Assembly: GCA_052274345.1 (NCBI GenBank)
Contig: DAVZGP010000002.1
Location: 62,001-126,000 of the forward strand
Direction of reading: 5' to 3'
Source of the DNA: Clostridium_AD sp937920395
GTDB lineage: Bacteria; Bacillota; Clostridia; Clostridiales; Clostridiaceae
DNA: 64,000 nucleotides
Of this stretch, positions 1-8,118 are shown piece after piece. The notes under the pieces were generated by a model, which searched no databases, was not told the DNA's origin, and was given only the letters and a program-made list of their open reading frames with translations. Numbering within the stretch: the stretch's first letter is position 1; every line of letters starts with the position of its first letter. A program made the position numbers and the translations under genes.

Positions 1-213
1 ATTTTCTTTAATGGTATACTATTATTAGTAGTTTATCTAATATTTCGCTTATACATAAATATCTAATATTTTAATATTATTAAATGTTAAGCGTGATGTG
101 AAGTTTATCTAAAGAACAATATATTATATATAACAGTATATAATATATTGTATTATTTACAAAGCATAAATAAAAATTATAATGATAAAACAAACTGAAA
201 GGATGATATATAT
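1..213. other. AT-rich leader region upstream of rqcH
   Basis: No gene is supported here. The stretch is very AT-rich and ends in the AAAGGATGA ribosome-binding site of rqcH at about 197-205. No convincing promoter or RNA structure was identified. Confidence 0.5.
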
Positions 214-1947
214 ATGGCATTGGATGGAATTTTTTTATCTAGCCTCATTAAGGAAATAAAAGATGTAATCATAGATTGTAGAGTTGATAAAGTAACCCAA
301 CCAGAGAAAGATGAAATCATACTAAGTTTCAAAAAAAATAGGAAAGTACATAAATTGCTAATAAGTTCAGGCGCTAATTATCCTAGAATTCACTTTACAG
401 ACTTTAACCTAGAAAACCCAAAACAAGCCCCTATATTTTGCATGGTTCTAAGAAAATATTTAAATACAGCCACTGTCTTAGATGTTAAACAACTAAATTC
501 AGATAGGTTACTAGTTATTGACTTTAAAAGCAGTGACGAATTAGGCTTTGATAGTATGTACTCATTAGTAATTGAAATAATGGGTAGACATAGCAATATC
601 AGTCTCGTTCGGACTCGTGATAATATAATTATGGATAGCATTAAACATGTTGGCGCAGATGTCAATAGTTTTCGTGTTTTATATACCGGTGTTGAATACA
701 TTTACCCACCAGCCTCTACAAAATTAGATGCTTTTAATTTTGAGTATGATGAATTTTACAAATATATAACTACAAAAGACATACAATTCACTGATAAATT
801 TTTTACAGGTACTTTCACAGGCGTAAGTTCAAACCTTTCCTCAGAACTTGTGTATAGATACCTCGCTAAAAATACTGATTTTAACTTAGAAAACGCTAAA
901 AACATATATAATTTTGCAACAGACCTTTTTAAAAACATGCATGAAAATATATTTTTAGCAAGCTATGCTAAAAATGGTGTATTAAAAGATTTTCATTCTT
1001 TTGAGCTTACCTCACTAAAAGATAACGAGATAGAAAAATTTGATTCACCTTCTAAGCTTATCGAAACTTTTTATTTTCGTAAAGACAAACATGATAGATT
1101 AAACGCTAAAAGCTCTAACCTTCAAAAAATAGTTAATACAAACATTAGTCGTTGTGACAAAAAAATAAGAATACTTAATGCAACTTTAAAAGACTGTTCC
1201 ACTAAAGGTACTTATAAATTGCAGGGTGAACTCCTAACTGCAAATATATACTCACTTAAAAAAGGCGACAAATTTGCAAATCTTGTTAATTATTACAGTG
1301 ACAATGGTGAATGTATTAAAATCAAACTTGATGAGCATAAAACTCCATCACAAAATGTACAACACTATTATAAAAAATACAATAAATTTAAAATAGGCGA
1401 AGAAATGGCTCTAATTCAAATGAAGCTTACAGAAAATGAATTAAAATATCTTCATTCAGTCTTTACCAACATATTAAATGTAGATAACTATAGTGGAATA
1501 GAAGATATTAAAAATGAACTAGTAGAAACTGAGTATATTAAAATAAAAAAACACGGTAAAACTAAAAAAGTAAAACCAACCAAACCCAGACACTTCATGT
1601 CAAGTGATGGCATTGATATTTATGTTGGTAGAAATAATATTCAAAATGATCTTTTAACTTTAAAATTTGCCAATAAAAACGATATGTGGCTCCACACCAA
1701 AGATATACCTGGTTCTCATGTTATTATTAAAAACATTGGTGATATCCCAGAAAACACTCTACTTGAAGCAGGGAATTTATCAGCATTTTATAGTAAGTCC
1801 AAAAATTCTTCAAGTGTGCCGGTGGATTATACGCAAGTAAGGAATGTAAAGAAACCCTCAGGAGCAAAACCTGGAATGGTTATTTACACAACAAATAAAA
1901 CTATATATATAACTCCTGTTGAAAGTACTTTAAAACGAATAGAATAA
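214..1947 (+). CDS. rqcH: Ribosome quality control protein RqcH (NFACT / Rqc2 family)
   Basis: A 577-residue NFACT protein, formerly annotated as fibronectin-binding protein. In Bacillus RqcH binds stalled 50S subunits and recruits tRNA-Ala to add C-terminal alanine tails that mark nascent chains for degradation. Visible signs are the N-terminal NFACT-N region, with Asp97-Arg98 matching the D97/R98 pair needed for tRNA recruitment, a charged coiled-coil middle, and a C-terminal NFACT-R segment (about 470-560) with the NDMWLHTKDIPGSHV signature. Length is normal. It is a single-gene unit on the plus strand; the palindromic element at 1957 begins 9 bp after its stop. Its RQC partner YlmH/RqcP2 is encoded near 11 kb. 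Confidence 0.93.
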   Translation: MALDGIFLSSLIKEIKDVIIDCRVDKVTQPEKDEIILSFKKNRKVHKLLISSGANYPRIHFTDFNLENPKQAPIFCMVLRKYLNTATVLDVKQLNSDRLLVIDFKSSDELGFDSMYSLVIEIMGRHSNISLVRTRDNIIMDSIKHVGADVNSFRVLYTGVEYIYPPASTKLDAFNFEYDEFYKYITTKDIQFTDKFFTGTFTGVSSNLSSELVYRYLAKNTDFNLENAKNIYNFATDLFKNMHENIFLASYAKNGVLKDFHSFELTSLKDNEIEKFDSPSKLIETFYFRKDKHDRLNAKSSNLQKIVNTNISRCDKKIRILNATLKDCSTKGTYKLQGELLTANIYSLKKGDKFANLVNYYSDNGECIKIKLDEHKTPSQNVQHYYKKYNKFKIGEEMALIQMKLTENELKYLHSVFTNILNVDNYSGIEDIKNELVETEYIKIKKHGKTKKVKPTKPRHFMSSDGIDIYVGRNNIQNDLLTLKFANKNDMWLHTKDIPGSHVIIKNIGDIPENTLLEAGNLSAFYSKSKNSSSVPVDYTQVRNVKKPSGAKPGMVIYTTNKTIYITPVESTLKRIE

Positions 1948-1956
1948 AATGTGTGT

Positions 1957-2190
1957 GAAAGTTCTCCTGGCGTTACTTAAAATAAGAACTTAAATCGTGA
2001 AATTCTATTAACAAATTCTAATTTTTTTCAAATATAAAATTCTCTATCACTCACATTCGCCTTCCTGGCTCAGGTTCGCTAGCCTGCCATCCTAGCAGGC
2101 TTACGAGAATTTTTTATTGGAAAAATAAGAATTTATAAATTGAATTTCAATGTTTTTTCGCTACTTATTGTAAGCAACTTAGGAGAAATC
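1957..2190 (+). repeat. Long palindromic element, copy A (234 bp)
   Basis: Starts 9 bp after the rqcH stop. Its ends form an imperfect inverted repeat (GAAAGTTCTCCT at 1957; AGGAGAAATCTC at 2181). An inner pair (AAAATTCTC near 2036, GAGAATTTT near 2105) closes a more GC-rich core containing CTATCACTCACATTCG, GGTTCGCTAGCCTG and CAGGCTTACGAG. The same blocks recur in the same order in copy B (3348-3629), which lies on the opposite strand. There is no ORF. It could be a mobile MITE-like element or a structured 3' RNA that also ends transcription. Confidence 0.75.
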
Positions 2191-2408
2191 TCATACTATT
2201 ATGCAGTATTTAAATATATATAAACGATGGCAGAAAGAAAAAATAATAGCTCTCAATAATCCCCACAAAAAAATCTTTTAGCCGTTAGGCTGCATATGTG
2301 GTAAACAACATCAATTGATATTGTGCTACATTCAGGATATCCATATATGCTTAATATAATAATACCCACATCTATAAATTCAACATCAGATTTGTTGATA
2401 AATAAGAA
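2191..2408. other. Non-coding stretch between element A and the acetyltransferase
   Basis: No independent gene is supported. On the minus strand the reading frame downstream of the acetyltransferase stop stays open for about 51 codons, but it has no start or ribosome-binding site and is probably chance. Confidence 0.4.
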
Positions 2409-3005
2409 TCATTCAACCCTTCTGTTTTTATAATAATATTCTTTATCACGTTCATCTATAGTTCTTAAAACATGACATGGATTTCCTACAGCAATTACAT
2501 TTTCAGGAATATCATGAGTAACAACACTTCCAGCACCTATAACAGAATTATTCCCAATAGTGATGCCTGGTAAAATCACTACATTAGAGCCAATCCATAC
2601 ATCGTTACCAATTCTTACTGGAATTGAAAATTGATTACCTGGTCTGCGAAGAATTGAGTCAACAGGATGTCCTGTTGGTGTTATTGTAACATTAGGTGCT
2701 ATCATTACATGCTTACCTATATAAACATCAACATCATCTACAATTACCAAATTGAAATTAGCATAAAAATAGTCACCAATATGCACGTTTGTACCATACG
2801 CCATATGAACTGGTGGTTCAATCCAAATATTCTCACCCATATCGCCCAATAATTTTTTTAGCAAATCTTTCATTTTTATTTCTTCACTTGGATGTGTGTG
2901 ATTATACTCATATAATAACTCTTTACACCTTGTACGTTCCTCTTCAAGACCCTCTCCAGCATCTATATACAACATACCATTTTTCATTTTCTCTCTAATT
3001 GTCAT
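2409..3005 (-). CDS. maa: Maltose/galactoside O-acetyltransferase (hexapeptide repeat)
   Basis: A 198-residue left-handed beta-helix acyltransferase of the maltose/galactoside acetyltransferase type, which moves acetyl from acetyl-CoA to a sugar hydroxyl. It has the N-terminal helical maltose-acetyltransferase cap (starting MTIREKMKNG), then hexapeptide repeats rich in I/V-G-x-x-x-x (IGKHVMIAPNVTI, IGNDVWIGSNVVIL, IGAGSVV). The TPTGHP segment carries the likely catalytic His. Start set at ATG 3005, five bases after GGAGG; the in-frame ATG at 3017 lies upstream of that site. It stands alone between two inverted palindromic elements, suggesting an accessory cassette. The exact sugar substrate cannot be told. 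Confidence 0.88.
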   Translation of the reverse strand: MTIREKMKNGMLYIDAGEGLEEERTRCKELLYEYNHTHPSEEIKMKDLLKKLLGDMGENIWIEPPVHMAYGTNVHIGDYFYANFNLVIVDDVDVYIGKHVMIAPNVTITPTGHPVDSILRRPGNQFSIPVRIGNDVWIGSNVVILPGITIGNNSVIGAGSVVTHDIPENVIAVGNPCHVLRTIDERDKEYYYKNRRVE

Positions 3006-3347
3006 AATAACCTCCATAACTTATAAAATTCATTTAAATTAATGCTTAATATTTTGTAAATAACCTTTACTTTGATATTTATTACGATTACAGAACAACT
3101 TATAAATAGATTGTACCATTTAACTAAATGAAATCCAGCATTTTTTTATTAAATATTGGTAATTTATTTCTTCAAAATATATAAATAGTTTCTAATTCAT
3201 TTACCAAAATAGAAAAAAGATAAGACAAAGAGTATATTATACATATACCCCCAGTCTTATCTTTATTGAAAACTCCTCATACCATTCCAACAGTCGGATA
3301 TCTCTTCCTTATCCCTTGACCTCCCTCTAAGACATACATAATATTAT
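3006..3347. other. Intergenic region upstream of maa with one long-looped hairpin
   Basis: AT-rich and without a supported gene. It must hold the maa promoter on the minus strand; TTTACA-N17-TTAAAT close to the gene is only a weak candidate. At 3217-3263 AAGATAAGAC and GTCTTATCTT can pair around a loop of about 27 bases; the role is unknown. Confidence 0.4.
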
Positions 3348-3629
3348 GACTTTCTTCGGAAGTGACTTGAAATAAGAAGAGCAGAAAAAATTGAAATTTA
3401 ATTTAGAAATTCTTGTTTTGTAAATGGAAAATTCTCGTAAGCCTGACAGGATGCATGACAATTAATAATTGTTATGTCCCCCAGAGACCTACCCAGAGGC
3501 CCAGGCTAGCGAACCCGAGACAGGACGTCGAGTGTGAGCGATAGTGAATTTTCCATGAACAAAACACTAGAATTTCTTAATTGAATTTCACATTTCAAGC
3601 TCTTATTTCAAGTCACGTAGGAGAAAGTC
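3348..3629 (-). repeat. Long palindromic element, copy B (282 bp)
   Basis: Ends 9 bp before the rlmL stop codon, so in rlmL orientation it begins directly 3' of that gene. Arms of about 85 bp are strongly complementary: GACTTTCT plus GTGACTTGAAATAAGA at one end, the reverse complement at the other, with matching AGAAATTCT, GTTTTG and ATGGAAAATTC blocks inside. The loop keeps the copy A core (CTATCGCTCACACTCG, GGTTCGCTAGCCTG, CAGGCTTACGAG). It also has about 48 extra bases around 3446-3500 absent from copy A. Relative to its upstream gene it has the same orientation as copy A. Confidence 0.78.
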
Positions 3630-3638
3630 TATAATTCT

Positions 3639-4778
3639 CTAGTCTTCCTTCTTTTTCCTAGGTATTTCTTTTATATATTGGTAATAGTAACATAACAATC
3701 TTCCATTATATAATTTTCTATTTTTATCTGCTTTCTTTCCAAAATCCTTTTGAAAATCACGATTAGCTGTTATAACAAAGCAAGACCATTCATTTAATCT
3801 TGAATACATAGCACCAAGATCAATATGAAGTCTCTTTACTTCCTCAACCTCGCCTAGTCTTTCTCCGTATGGTGGATTTGTTATTATAACTCCATACTTT
3901 TGCCTTGAGGCAAACTCCTGCATTGGTATCTTCTGAAATTTAATAAATTCCTTAACACCAGCTTTTTCTGCATTATCTATTGCTGTCTTAATTAGTCTTC
4001 TATCTATATCTGAAGCTAATATTTCAACTGGATTAGAATTTATAGTTCGTTTTGCACCTACGCGTACTTGCTCCCAAATATCTTTATCCATACTTGGCCA
4101 ATTTTCTGATACAAATTCTCTATTTACTCCTGGCGCCATATTTTTTGCTATAAGTGCTGCTTCTATTGCTATAGTTCCTGAACCACAAAGAGGATCAGCA
4201 AGTACTCTTGTGCTATCCCATTTACTTATTAAGACAAGGGCAGCAGCTAGCGTCTCCTTAAGTGGTGCCTCACCAGCATATTCTCTATACCCTCTCTTAT
4301 GCAATCCAACACCTGAAGTATCTATTGATAAAGTTACAACATCTCTTAAAACTGAAACCTCAATCTTATAGACCGGTCCCTCTTCTGTAAACCATTCTTT
4401 ATCATATTTTTTCTTCATAGATTCTACTACTGCTTTTTTTACTATACTCTGACAATCTGGAACACTATGTAGTTGTGACTTTACAGATTTACCTACGATA
4501 TGCATGTTGCCATCTTCTGGTATTAAATTACCCCACTCAACAGCTTTTGTACCTTGAAATAATTCTTCAAAAGACAATGCATTAAATTCAGCCATTTTTA
4601 TAAAAAGTCTCTCTGCAGTTCTTAACCAAATATTGCATATAGCAATATCCATTTCATCCCCTTCAAACATGACTCTTCCATTTTCAACTATTAAATCCTC
4701 GTACCCTAGTGCCTTTAGTTCTTTAGCTGTAACTGCTTCTAACCCAAAGGTTGTAGTGGCTATTAAAGTATATGTCAT
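3639..4778 (-). CDS. rlmL: THUMP-domain class I SAM-dependent RNA methyltransferase (RlmL N-terminal / YpsC type)
   Basis: A 379-residue methyltransferase of the YpsC/RlmL family, which methylates N2 of a guanosine in 23S rRNA. An N-terminal ferredoxin-like/THUMP region (about 1-160) is followed by a Rossmann domain with the SAM motif DPLCGSGTIAIEAAL and the catalytic NPPYGERLG typical of N2-guanine enzymes. The long E. coli RlmL carries an extra RlmK domain that is absent here, as usual in Firmicutes. Start ATG 4778 follows GGGAGA. It is a single gene, followed at once by palindromic element B. The target base is inferred from the family. Confidence 0.88.
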   Translation of the reverse strand: MTYTLIATTTFGLEAVTAKELKALGYEDLIVENGRVMFEGDEMDIAICNIWLRTAERLFIKMAEFNALSFEELFQGTKAVEWGNLIPEDGNMHIVGKSVKSQLHSVPDCQSIVKKAVVESMKKKYDKEWFTEEGPVYKIEVSVLRDVVTLSIDTSGVGLHKRGYREYAGEAPLKETLAAALVLISKWDSTRVLADPLCGSGTIAIEAALIAKNMAPGVNREFVSENWPSMDKDIWEQVRVGAKRTINSNPVEILASDIDRRLIKTAIDNAEKAGVKEFIKFQKIPMQEFASRQKYGVIITNPPYGERLGEVEEVKRLHIDLGAMYSRLNEWSCFVITANRDFQKDFGKKADKNRKLYNGRLLCYYYQYIKEIPRKKKED

Positions 4779-4942
4779 ATATTATCTCTCCCATTTCTTC
4801 TTTTCCTTAGGAATATTTAAATAAATATTATAATAACTTTTATTTATTTCAATGTCCCTTTTAACTTGTATCACTCATATTATAATATCTCTATTTGCTA
4901 TTATTGTCTATAATTTTTATATTAACCGTTCTTTGAAAAAAC

Positions 4943-4967
4943 AAAAGTGCCAGAACTAGTCTGACAC
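4943..4967 (-). terminator. Likely terminator of uraA
   Basis: On the minus strand an AGTGTCAGA...TCTGGCACT hairpin is followed by TTTTGTTTTTTC, about 20 bp after the uraA stop. Confidence 0.7.
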
Positions 4968-4984
4968 TACATATTATGATTTTC

Positions 4985-6268
4985 TTAATTCTCTCCCGAC
5001 TTGCTTGTTTGAGGTAAAACTAAATTTAATACTATACCAACCAAAGTTGCAAGTGCAACACCTGCTATTTGTACTTGTGCGCCTGCAAAGTTGAAATTAA
5101 TTCCCCCTCCACCTACTCCTAAAACTATTATAACTGAAGAAATGACTAGGTTTCTCTTTTTACTAAAATCAACCTTATCTTCTACAAAGATTCTAAAACC
5201 AGAGGATGCTATTATTCCAAATAACATTACACTCACTCCACCAATTACAGGTAATGGAATATTACCTATAACTATAGCTACAGGCCCTATAAATGATAAT
5301 ACAATTGCAATGATTGCCGCACCGCCAATTACCCAAACACTATAAACTTTTGTGATTGCCATAACGCCTATATTCTCACCATACGTAGTGTTAGGTGGTC
5401 CCCCTACAAATCCAGCAAACATTGTAGCAATACCATCTCCAAGTATTGATCTATGAAGCCCTGGATCTTTTGTAAAATTGCGACCACAAACATTACTTGT
5501 AACATATACATGTCCAATATGTTCTGCAAGTGTTACAAAAGCTATTGGAGCCATAAGCATAATAGCATTTATGTTAAATGTCGGTAAAACAAAACTCGGC
5601 AATTTAAATAATTTTGCTGATGCTATTTCCTTTAGAACTTCATGTGGAATTACTCCAAATAATATGGACAGTATATAACCAACTACCATCGCAATTAAAA
5701 TAGGTACTACTCCGAAAAATCCTTTAAAATACATAGTCCCCACTATTGCTACACCTAAAGTTGTCATTGATATAAATATCCATGTAGATCTAGCTACGCC
5801 TTCAAGTCCAGGATCCGTAAATGTTGAATTTAGCCCTGACCAATTTATTGCACCACTTGCAAGACTTAGGCCAATTACAATTACAACTGAAGCTACAACA
5901 ACTGGCGGAAGCATTCTATCTAACCATTTAATCCCAATACATTTAATAATTAGAGCTACAATTACATATACAAGCCCAGCAGCTATAATTCCAGAAAGCA
6001 TTGAACTTTGTCCATATGCCTTTGTAGCAACACCCATTGGTCCTATAAAAGCAAAAGATGAACCTACATATGCCGGAAGCCTAGCCTTTGTACACAATAT
6101 ATATAATAGTGTTCCCACACCACTACAAAACAGTGCAATTGAGGGACTAAGACCTGTAAGCATAGGTACAAGTATAGTTGCCCCCACCATAGCAAATAAG
6201 TGCTGGAAACTTAAAGGGATAGTCTTTAAAATAGGTAACTTTTCATCAACATCTATAAAATCTTTCAT
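4985..6268 (-). CDS. uraA: Uracil permease (NCS2 family)
   Basis: A 427-residue polytopic protein of the NCS2 nucleobase:cation symporter family, importing uracil across the cytoplasmic membrane. Many hydrophobic segments are visible, along with family motifs such as LAEHIGHVYV and the GGPPNTTYGENIGVMAITKV stretch of helix 10. Length is normal. It lies downstream of pyrR and is separated from it by 185 bp of tandem repeats, so both are probably controlled by the PyrR attenuator ahead of pyrR. A small TAGTC/GACTA dyad (6288-6302) sits just before its AAGGAGG ribosome-binding site. Confidence 0.93.
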   Translation of the reverse strand: MKDFIDVDEKLPILKTIPLSFQHLFAMVGATILVPMLTGLSPSIALFCSGVGTLLYILCTKARLPAYVGSSFAFIGPMGVATKAYGQSSMLSGIIAAGLVYVIVALIIKCIGIKWLDRMLPPVVVASVVIVIGLSLASGAINWSGLNSTFTDPGLEGVARSTWIFISMTTLGVAIVGTMYFKGFFGVVPILIAMVVGYILSILFGVIPHEVLKEIASAKLFKLPSFVLPTFNINAIMLMAPIAFVTLAEHIGHVYVTSNVCGRNFTKDPGLHRSILGDGIATMFAGFVGGPPNTTYGENIGVMAITKVYSVWVIGGAAIIAIVLSFIGPVAIVIGNIPLPVIGGVSVMLFGIIASSGFRIFVEDKVDFSKKRNLVISSVIIVLGVGGGGINFNFAGAQVQIAGVALATLVGIVLNLVLPQTSKSGEN

Positions 6269-6311
6269 TAGTTAGTTCCTCCTTTTTAGTCTCGCGGACT
6301 ATATTAAAAGA

Positions 6312-6449
6312 TTAGTCATCACCTGCAGTGCTGTAGTCATCACCTGCGGTGCTGTAGTCATCACCTGCGGTCCTGTAATCATCTTTTGTAAAACTGTAGT
6401 CATCACCTGCGAAGCTAGTCATCTTTTGTGAAGCTGCGGTATCTTTCAT
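6312..6449 (-). CDS. Possible 45-residue acidic repeat peptide between pyrR and uraA
   Basis: An ATG four bases after the pyrR TAG opens a 45-codon frame ending at TAA 6312. The product begins MKDTAASQKM and then repeats a seven-residue unit close to AGDDYST four times. It lacks its own Shine-Dalgarno, so it would need translational coupling to pyrR. The frame is kept open by the 21-bp repeat unit itself, so it may be a by-product of a non-coding repeat. The product is unrecognised and strongly acidic. Confidence 0.3.
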   Translation of the reverse strand: MKDTAASQKMTSFAGDDYSFTKDDYRTAGDDYSTAGDDYSTAGDD

Positions 6450-6456
6450 AAAACTA
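6313..6456. repeat. 21-bp degenerate tandem repeat in the pyrR-uraA gap
   Basis: About seven units of TAGTCATCACCTGCGGTGCTG (plus strand). The first four are exactly 21 bp (6313, 6334, 6355, 6376), one is 19 bp (6397), one is 21 bp (6416), and the last decays into the pyrR stop. Units alternate between a CACCTGCGG and a CTTTTGTAA version. This is not CRISPR: there are no spacers. Confidence 0.9.
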
Positions 6457-6990
6457 AAGTTCATATATACTTACTGAATCTTTTTCATCAGTTTCTAAAA
6501 GTTCAACAGAAATCATTTCTTTACTGGAAGTAGGTATGTTTTTGCCTACATAATCTGCTCTTATAGGCAGCTCCCTGTGCCCTCTATCTACTAAAACGGC
6601 TAATTGTATCATTTGAGGTCTACCCTTATCTATTATGGCATCTATTGCAGCCCTAGCAGTCCGTCCTGTATAAAGTACATCATCTACTAAAATTATTTTT
6701 TTACCTCTTACATCTATGCCCAAATTCACATTATTTAATACTGGTTGATCATTTAAAGTGGTAAGATCATCCCTATATAAGGTAATATCAACAGAACTTA
6801 CTGGTACTTTAACTCCCTCGAATTGTTCTATTAAAAACGCAATTCTTTGTGCAATTGGTACTCCACGTCTTTTTATTCCCACTAAAATAATGTTTTCTGT
6901 ACCTTTATTTTTTTCAGTAATCTCATGTGCAACTCTTGTTAATGTTCGATTTATGGCTTTTTCATCTAATAACACTGACTTAAATTCCAT
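6454..6990 (-). CDS. pyrR: Bifunctional pyr operon regulator / uracil phosphoribosyltransferase PyrR
   Basis: A 178-residue type I phosphoribosyltransferase-fold protein. PyrR binds pyr mRNA leaders when UMP/UTP is high and promotes termination; it also has modest uracil phosphoribosyltransferase activity. The PRPP motif LVDDVLYTGRTAR is at 101-113 and the basic GIKRRGVPIA patch at 38-47. The C-terminus ends SVSIYEL as in other PyrR proteins, so it is complete. A PyrR-binding hairpin and terminator precede it (7041-7134), pointing to autoregulation. uraA follows. The biosynthetic pyr genes are not in the window. Confidence 0.95.
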   Translation of the reverse strand: MEFKSVLLDEKAINRTLTRVAHEITEKNKGTENIILVGIKRRGVPIAQRIAFLIEQFEGVKVPVSSVDITLYRDDLTTLNDQPVLNNVNLGIDVRGKKIILVDDVLYTGRTARAAIDAIIDKGRPQMIQLAVLVDRGHRELPIRADYVGKNIPTSSKEMISVELLETDEKDSVSIYEL

Positions 6991-7034
6991 AATTTCACCT
7001 CCTATAAAATATATTATTTATATGGATTTAATAT

Positions 7035-7062
7035 AAAAAAGCCTTCACCAAAAGGTAAAGGC
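7035..7062 (-). terminator. PyrR-controlled attenuator terminator upstream of pyrR
   Basis: On the minus strand GCCTTTACC-TTTT-GGTGAAGGC is followed by TTTTTT. It lies between the PyrR-binding hairpin and the pyrR start, the expected place for the attenuator. Confidence 0.85.
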
Positions 7063-7087
7063 ATACTATAATTACATAATAGTATTG

Positions 7088-7134
7088 CTATCTTTATCCT
7101 TATGATCTCTCTGGAACATTTAAAGGGATAGATA
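7088..7134 (-). promoter_or_regulatory. PyrR RNA-binding hairpin (anti-antiterminator) in the pyrR leader
   Basis: In the transcript CTATCCCTT pairs with AAGGATAAAGATAG around a loop holding TTCCAGAGAGATC (7104-7116). This matches the known PyrR loop consensus built on UCCAGAGAG. With the downstream terminator it forms a standard pyr attenuator. Confidence 0.85.
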
Positions 7135-7206
7135 TTATATTAAAAAACAATACACATAATATGTGATATTGCACTTTCAATATAATATCACAGGTTACAT
7201 ACTATT

Positions 7207-8118
7207 TCAACTATTTCTTAATTTAGTTATTAAATTCTCAAAGTAAGTTGGAATTGGTGACTCAAATTCCATGTATTTATTAGTAGTTGGGTGTATAAAT
7301 CCAAGCTTTTTGGCATGCAAAACCTGTCCCTTTAAATTAAAATGCTGTTTTTTGAACCCATATATCAAGTCACCAACTAAAGGATGTCCTATCTTTGCCA
7401 TATGTACTCTTATTTGATGAGTTCTCCCTGTTTCTAAATTACATTCTACTAATGTATAACCATTAAATCTTTCAATAACTTTATAATGAGTTACTGCTCT
7501 TTTACCACTCTCAACTATCGCCATTTTTATCCTATCTTTGGGATGTCTTCCAATAGGCTCATCAACTGTACCTTCATCATCTTTAATAACACCTTCGACT
7601 ATTGCTAAATAACTTCTTGTCATTGAATGATCTTTAAGCTGTGCTGCTAGAGAATTGTGTGCATTGTCATTTTTAGCTACCACTAACGCTCCAGATGTAT
7701 CCTTATCGATTCTATGCACTATCCCTGGTCTAAGAATACCATTTATACCTGACAGGTCTGTACAGTGATTTAAGAGTGCATTCACCAATGTGCCAGTATA
7801 ATTTCCTGGTGCAGGGTGAACCACCATGTCTTGAGGTTTGTTAACAACAATTACATCACTATCCTCATATATAACGTCTAAAGGGATATCTTCCGCTTTT
7901 ACGTTTAACTCAACAGGATCTGGAATAGAGAACCCAATCATGTCGTCCAATTTCAATTTAAAATTACTTTTTCGACATTTACCATTCACAGTAGCATTTT
8001 CCTTCTCAATTAGTCCTTGAATATATGACCTTGATTTATCTTCAAGTTCATTTGCAATAAATACATCAAGCCTCATACCAACCGAGTTTTCTTCAACTTT
8101 AAAATCATAATTTTCCAT
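7207..8118 (-). CDS. rluD: RluD-family 23S rRNA pseudouridine synthase (YlyB)
   Basis: A 303-residue RluA/RluD-family enzyme converting uridines of 23S rRNA to pseudouridine. An N-terminal S4 RNA-binding domain (about 12-70) precedes the catalytic domain with HRIDKDTSG at 135-143, where Asp138 is the catalytic aspartate. The ATG lies directly against the lspA stop, so the two form a lspA-rluD operon, the usual Firmicute arrangement. A GTGATATT...AATATCAC hairpin follows the stop (about 7160-7192). Exact target uridines are inferred from the family. Confidence 0.93.
   Translation of the reverse strand: MENYDFKVEENSVGMRLDVFIANELEDKSRSYIQGLIEKENATVNGKCRKSNFKLKLDDMIGFSIPDPVELNVKAEDIPLDVIYEDSDVIVVNKPQDMVVHPAPGNYTGTLVNALLNHCTDLSGINGILRPGIVHRIDKDTSGALVVAKNDNAHNSLAAQLKDHSMTRSYLAIVEGVIKDDEGTVDEPIGRHPKDRIKMAIVESGKRAVTHYKVIERFNGYTLVECNLETGRTHQIRVHMAKIGHPLVGDLIYGFKKQHFNLKGQVLHAKKLGFIHPTTNKYMEFESPIPTYFENLITKLRNS

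Noticed and set aside
2253..2411. In-frame open extension of about 51 codons after the maa stop
   Set aside because: Homologous acetyltransferases end where maa ends, and the extension has no start, ribosome-binding site or recognisable sequence. Read-through is not supported.
6313..6456. CRISPR array
   Set aside because: The repeats are contiguous 21-bp units with no spacers and no cas genes nearby.
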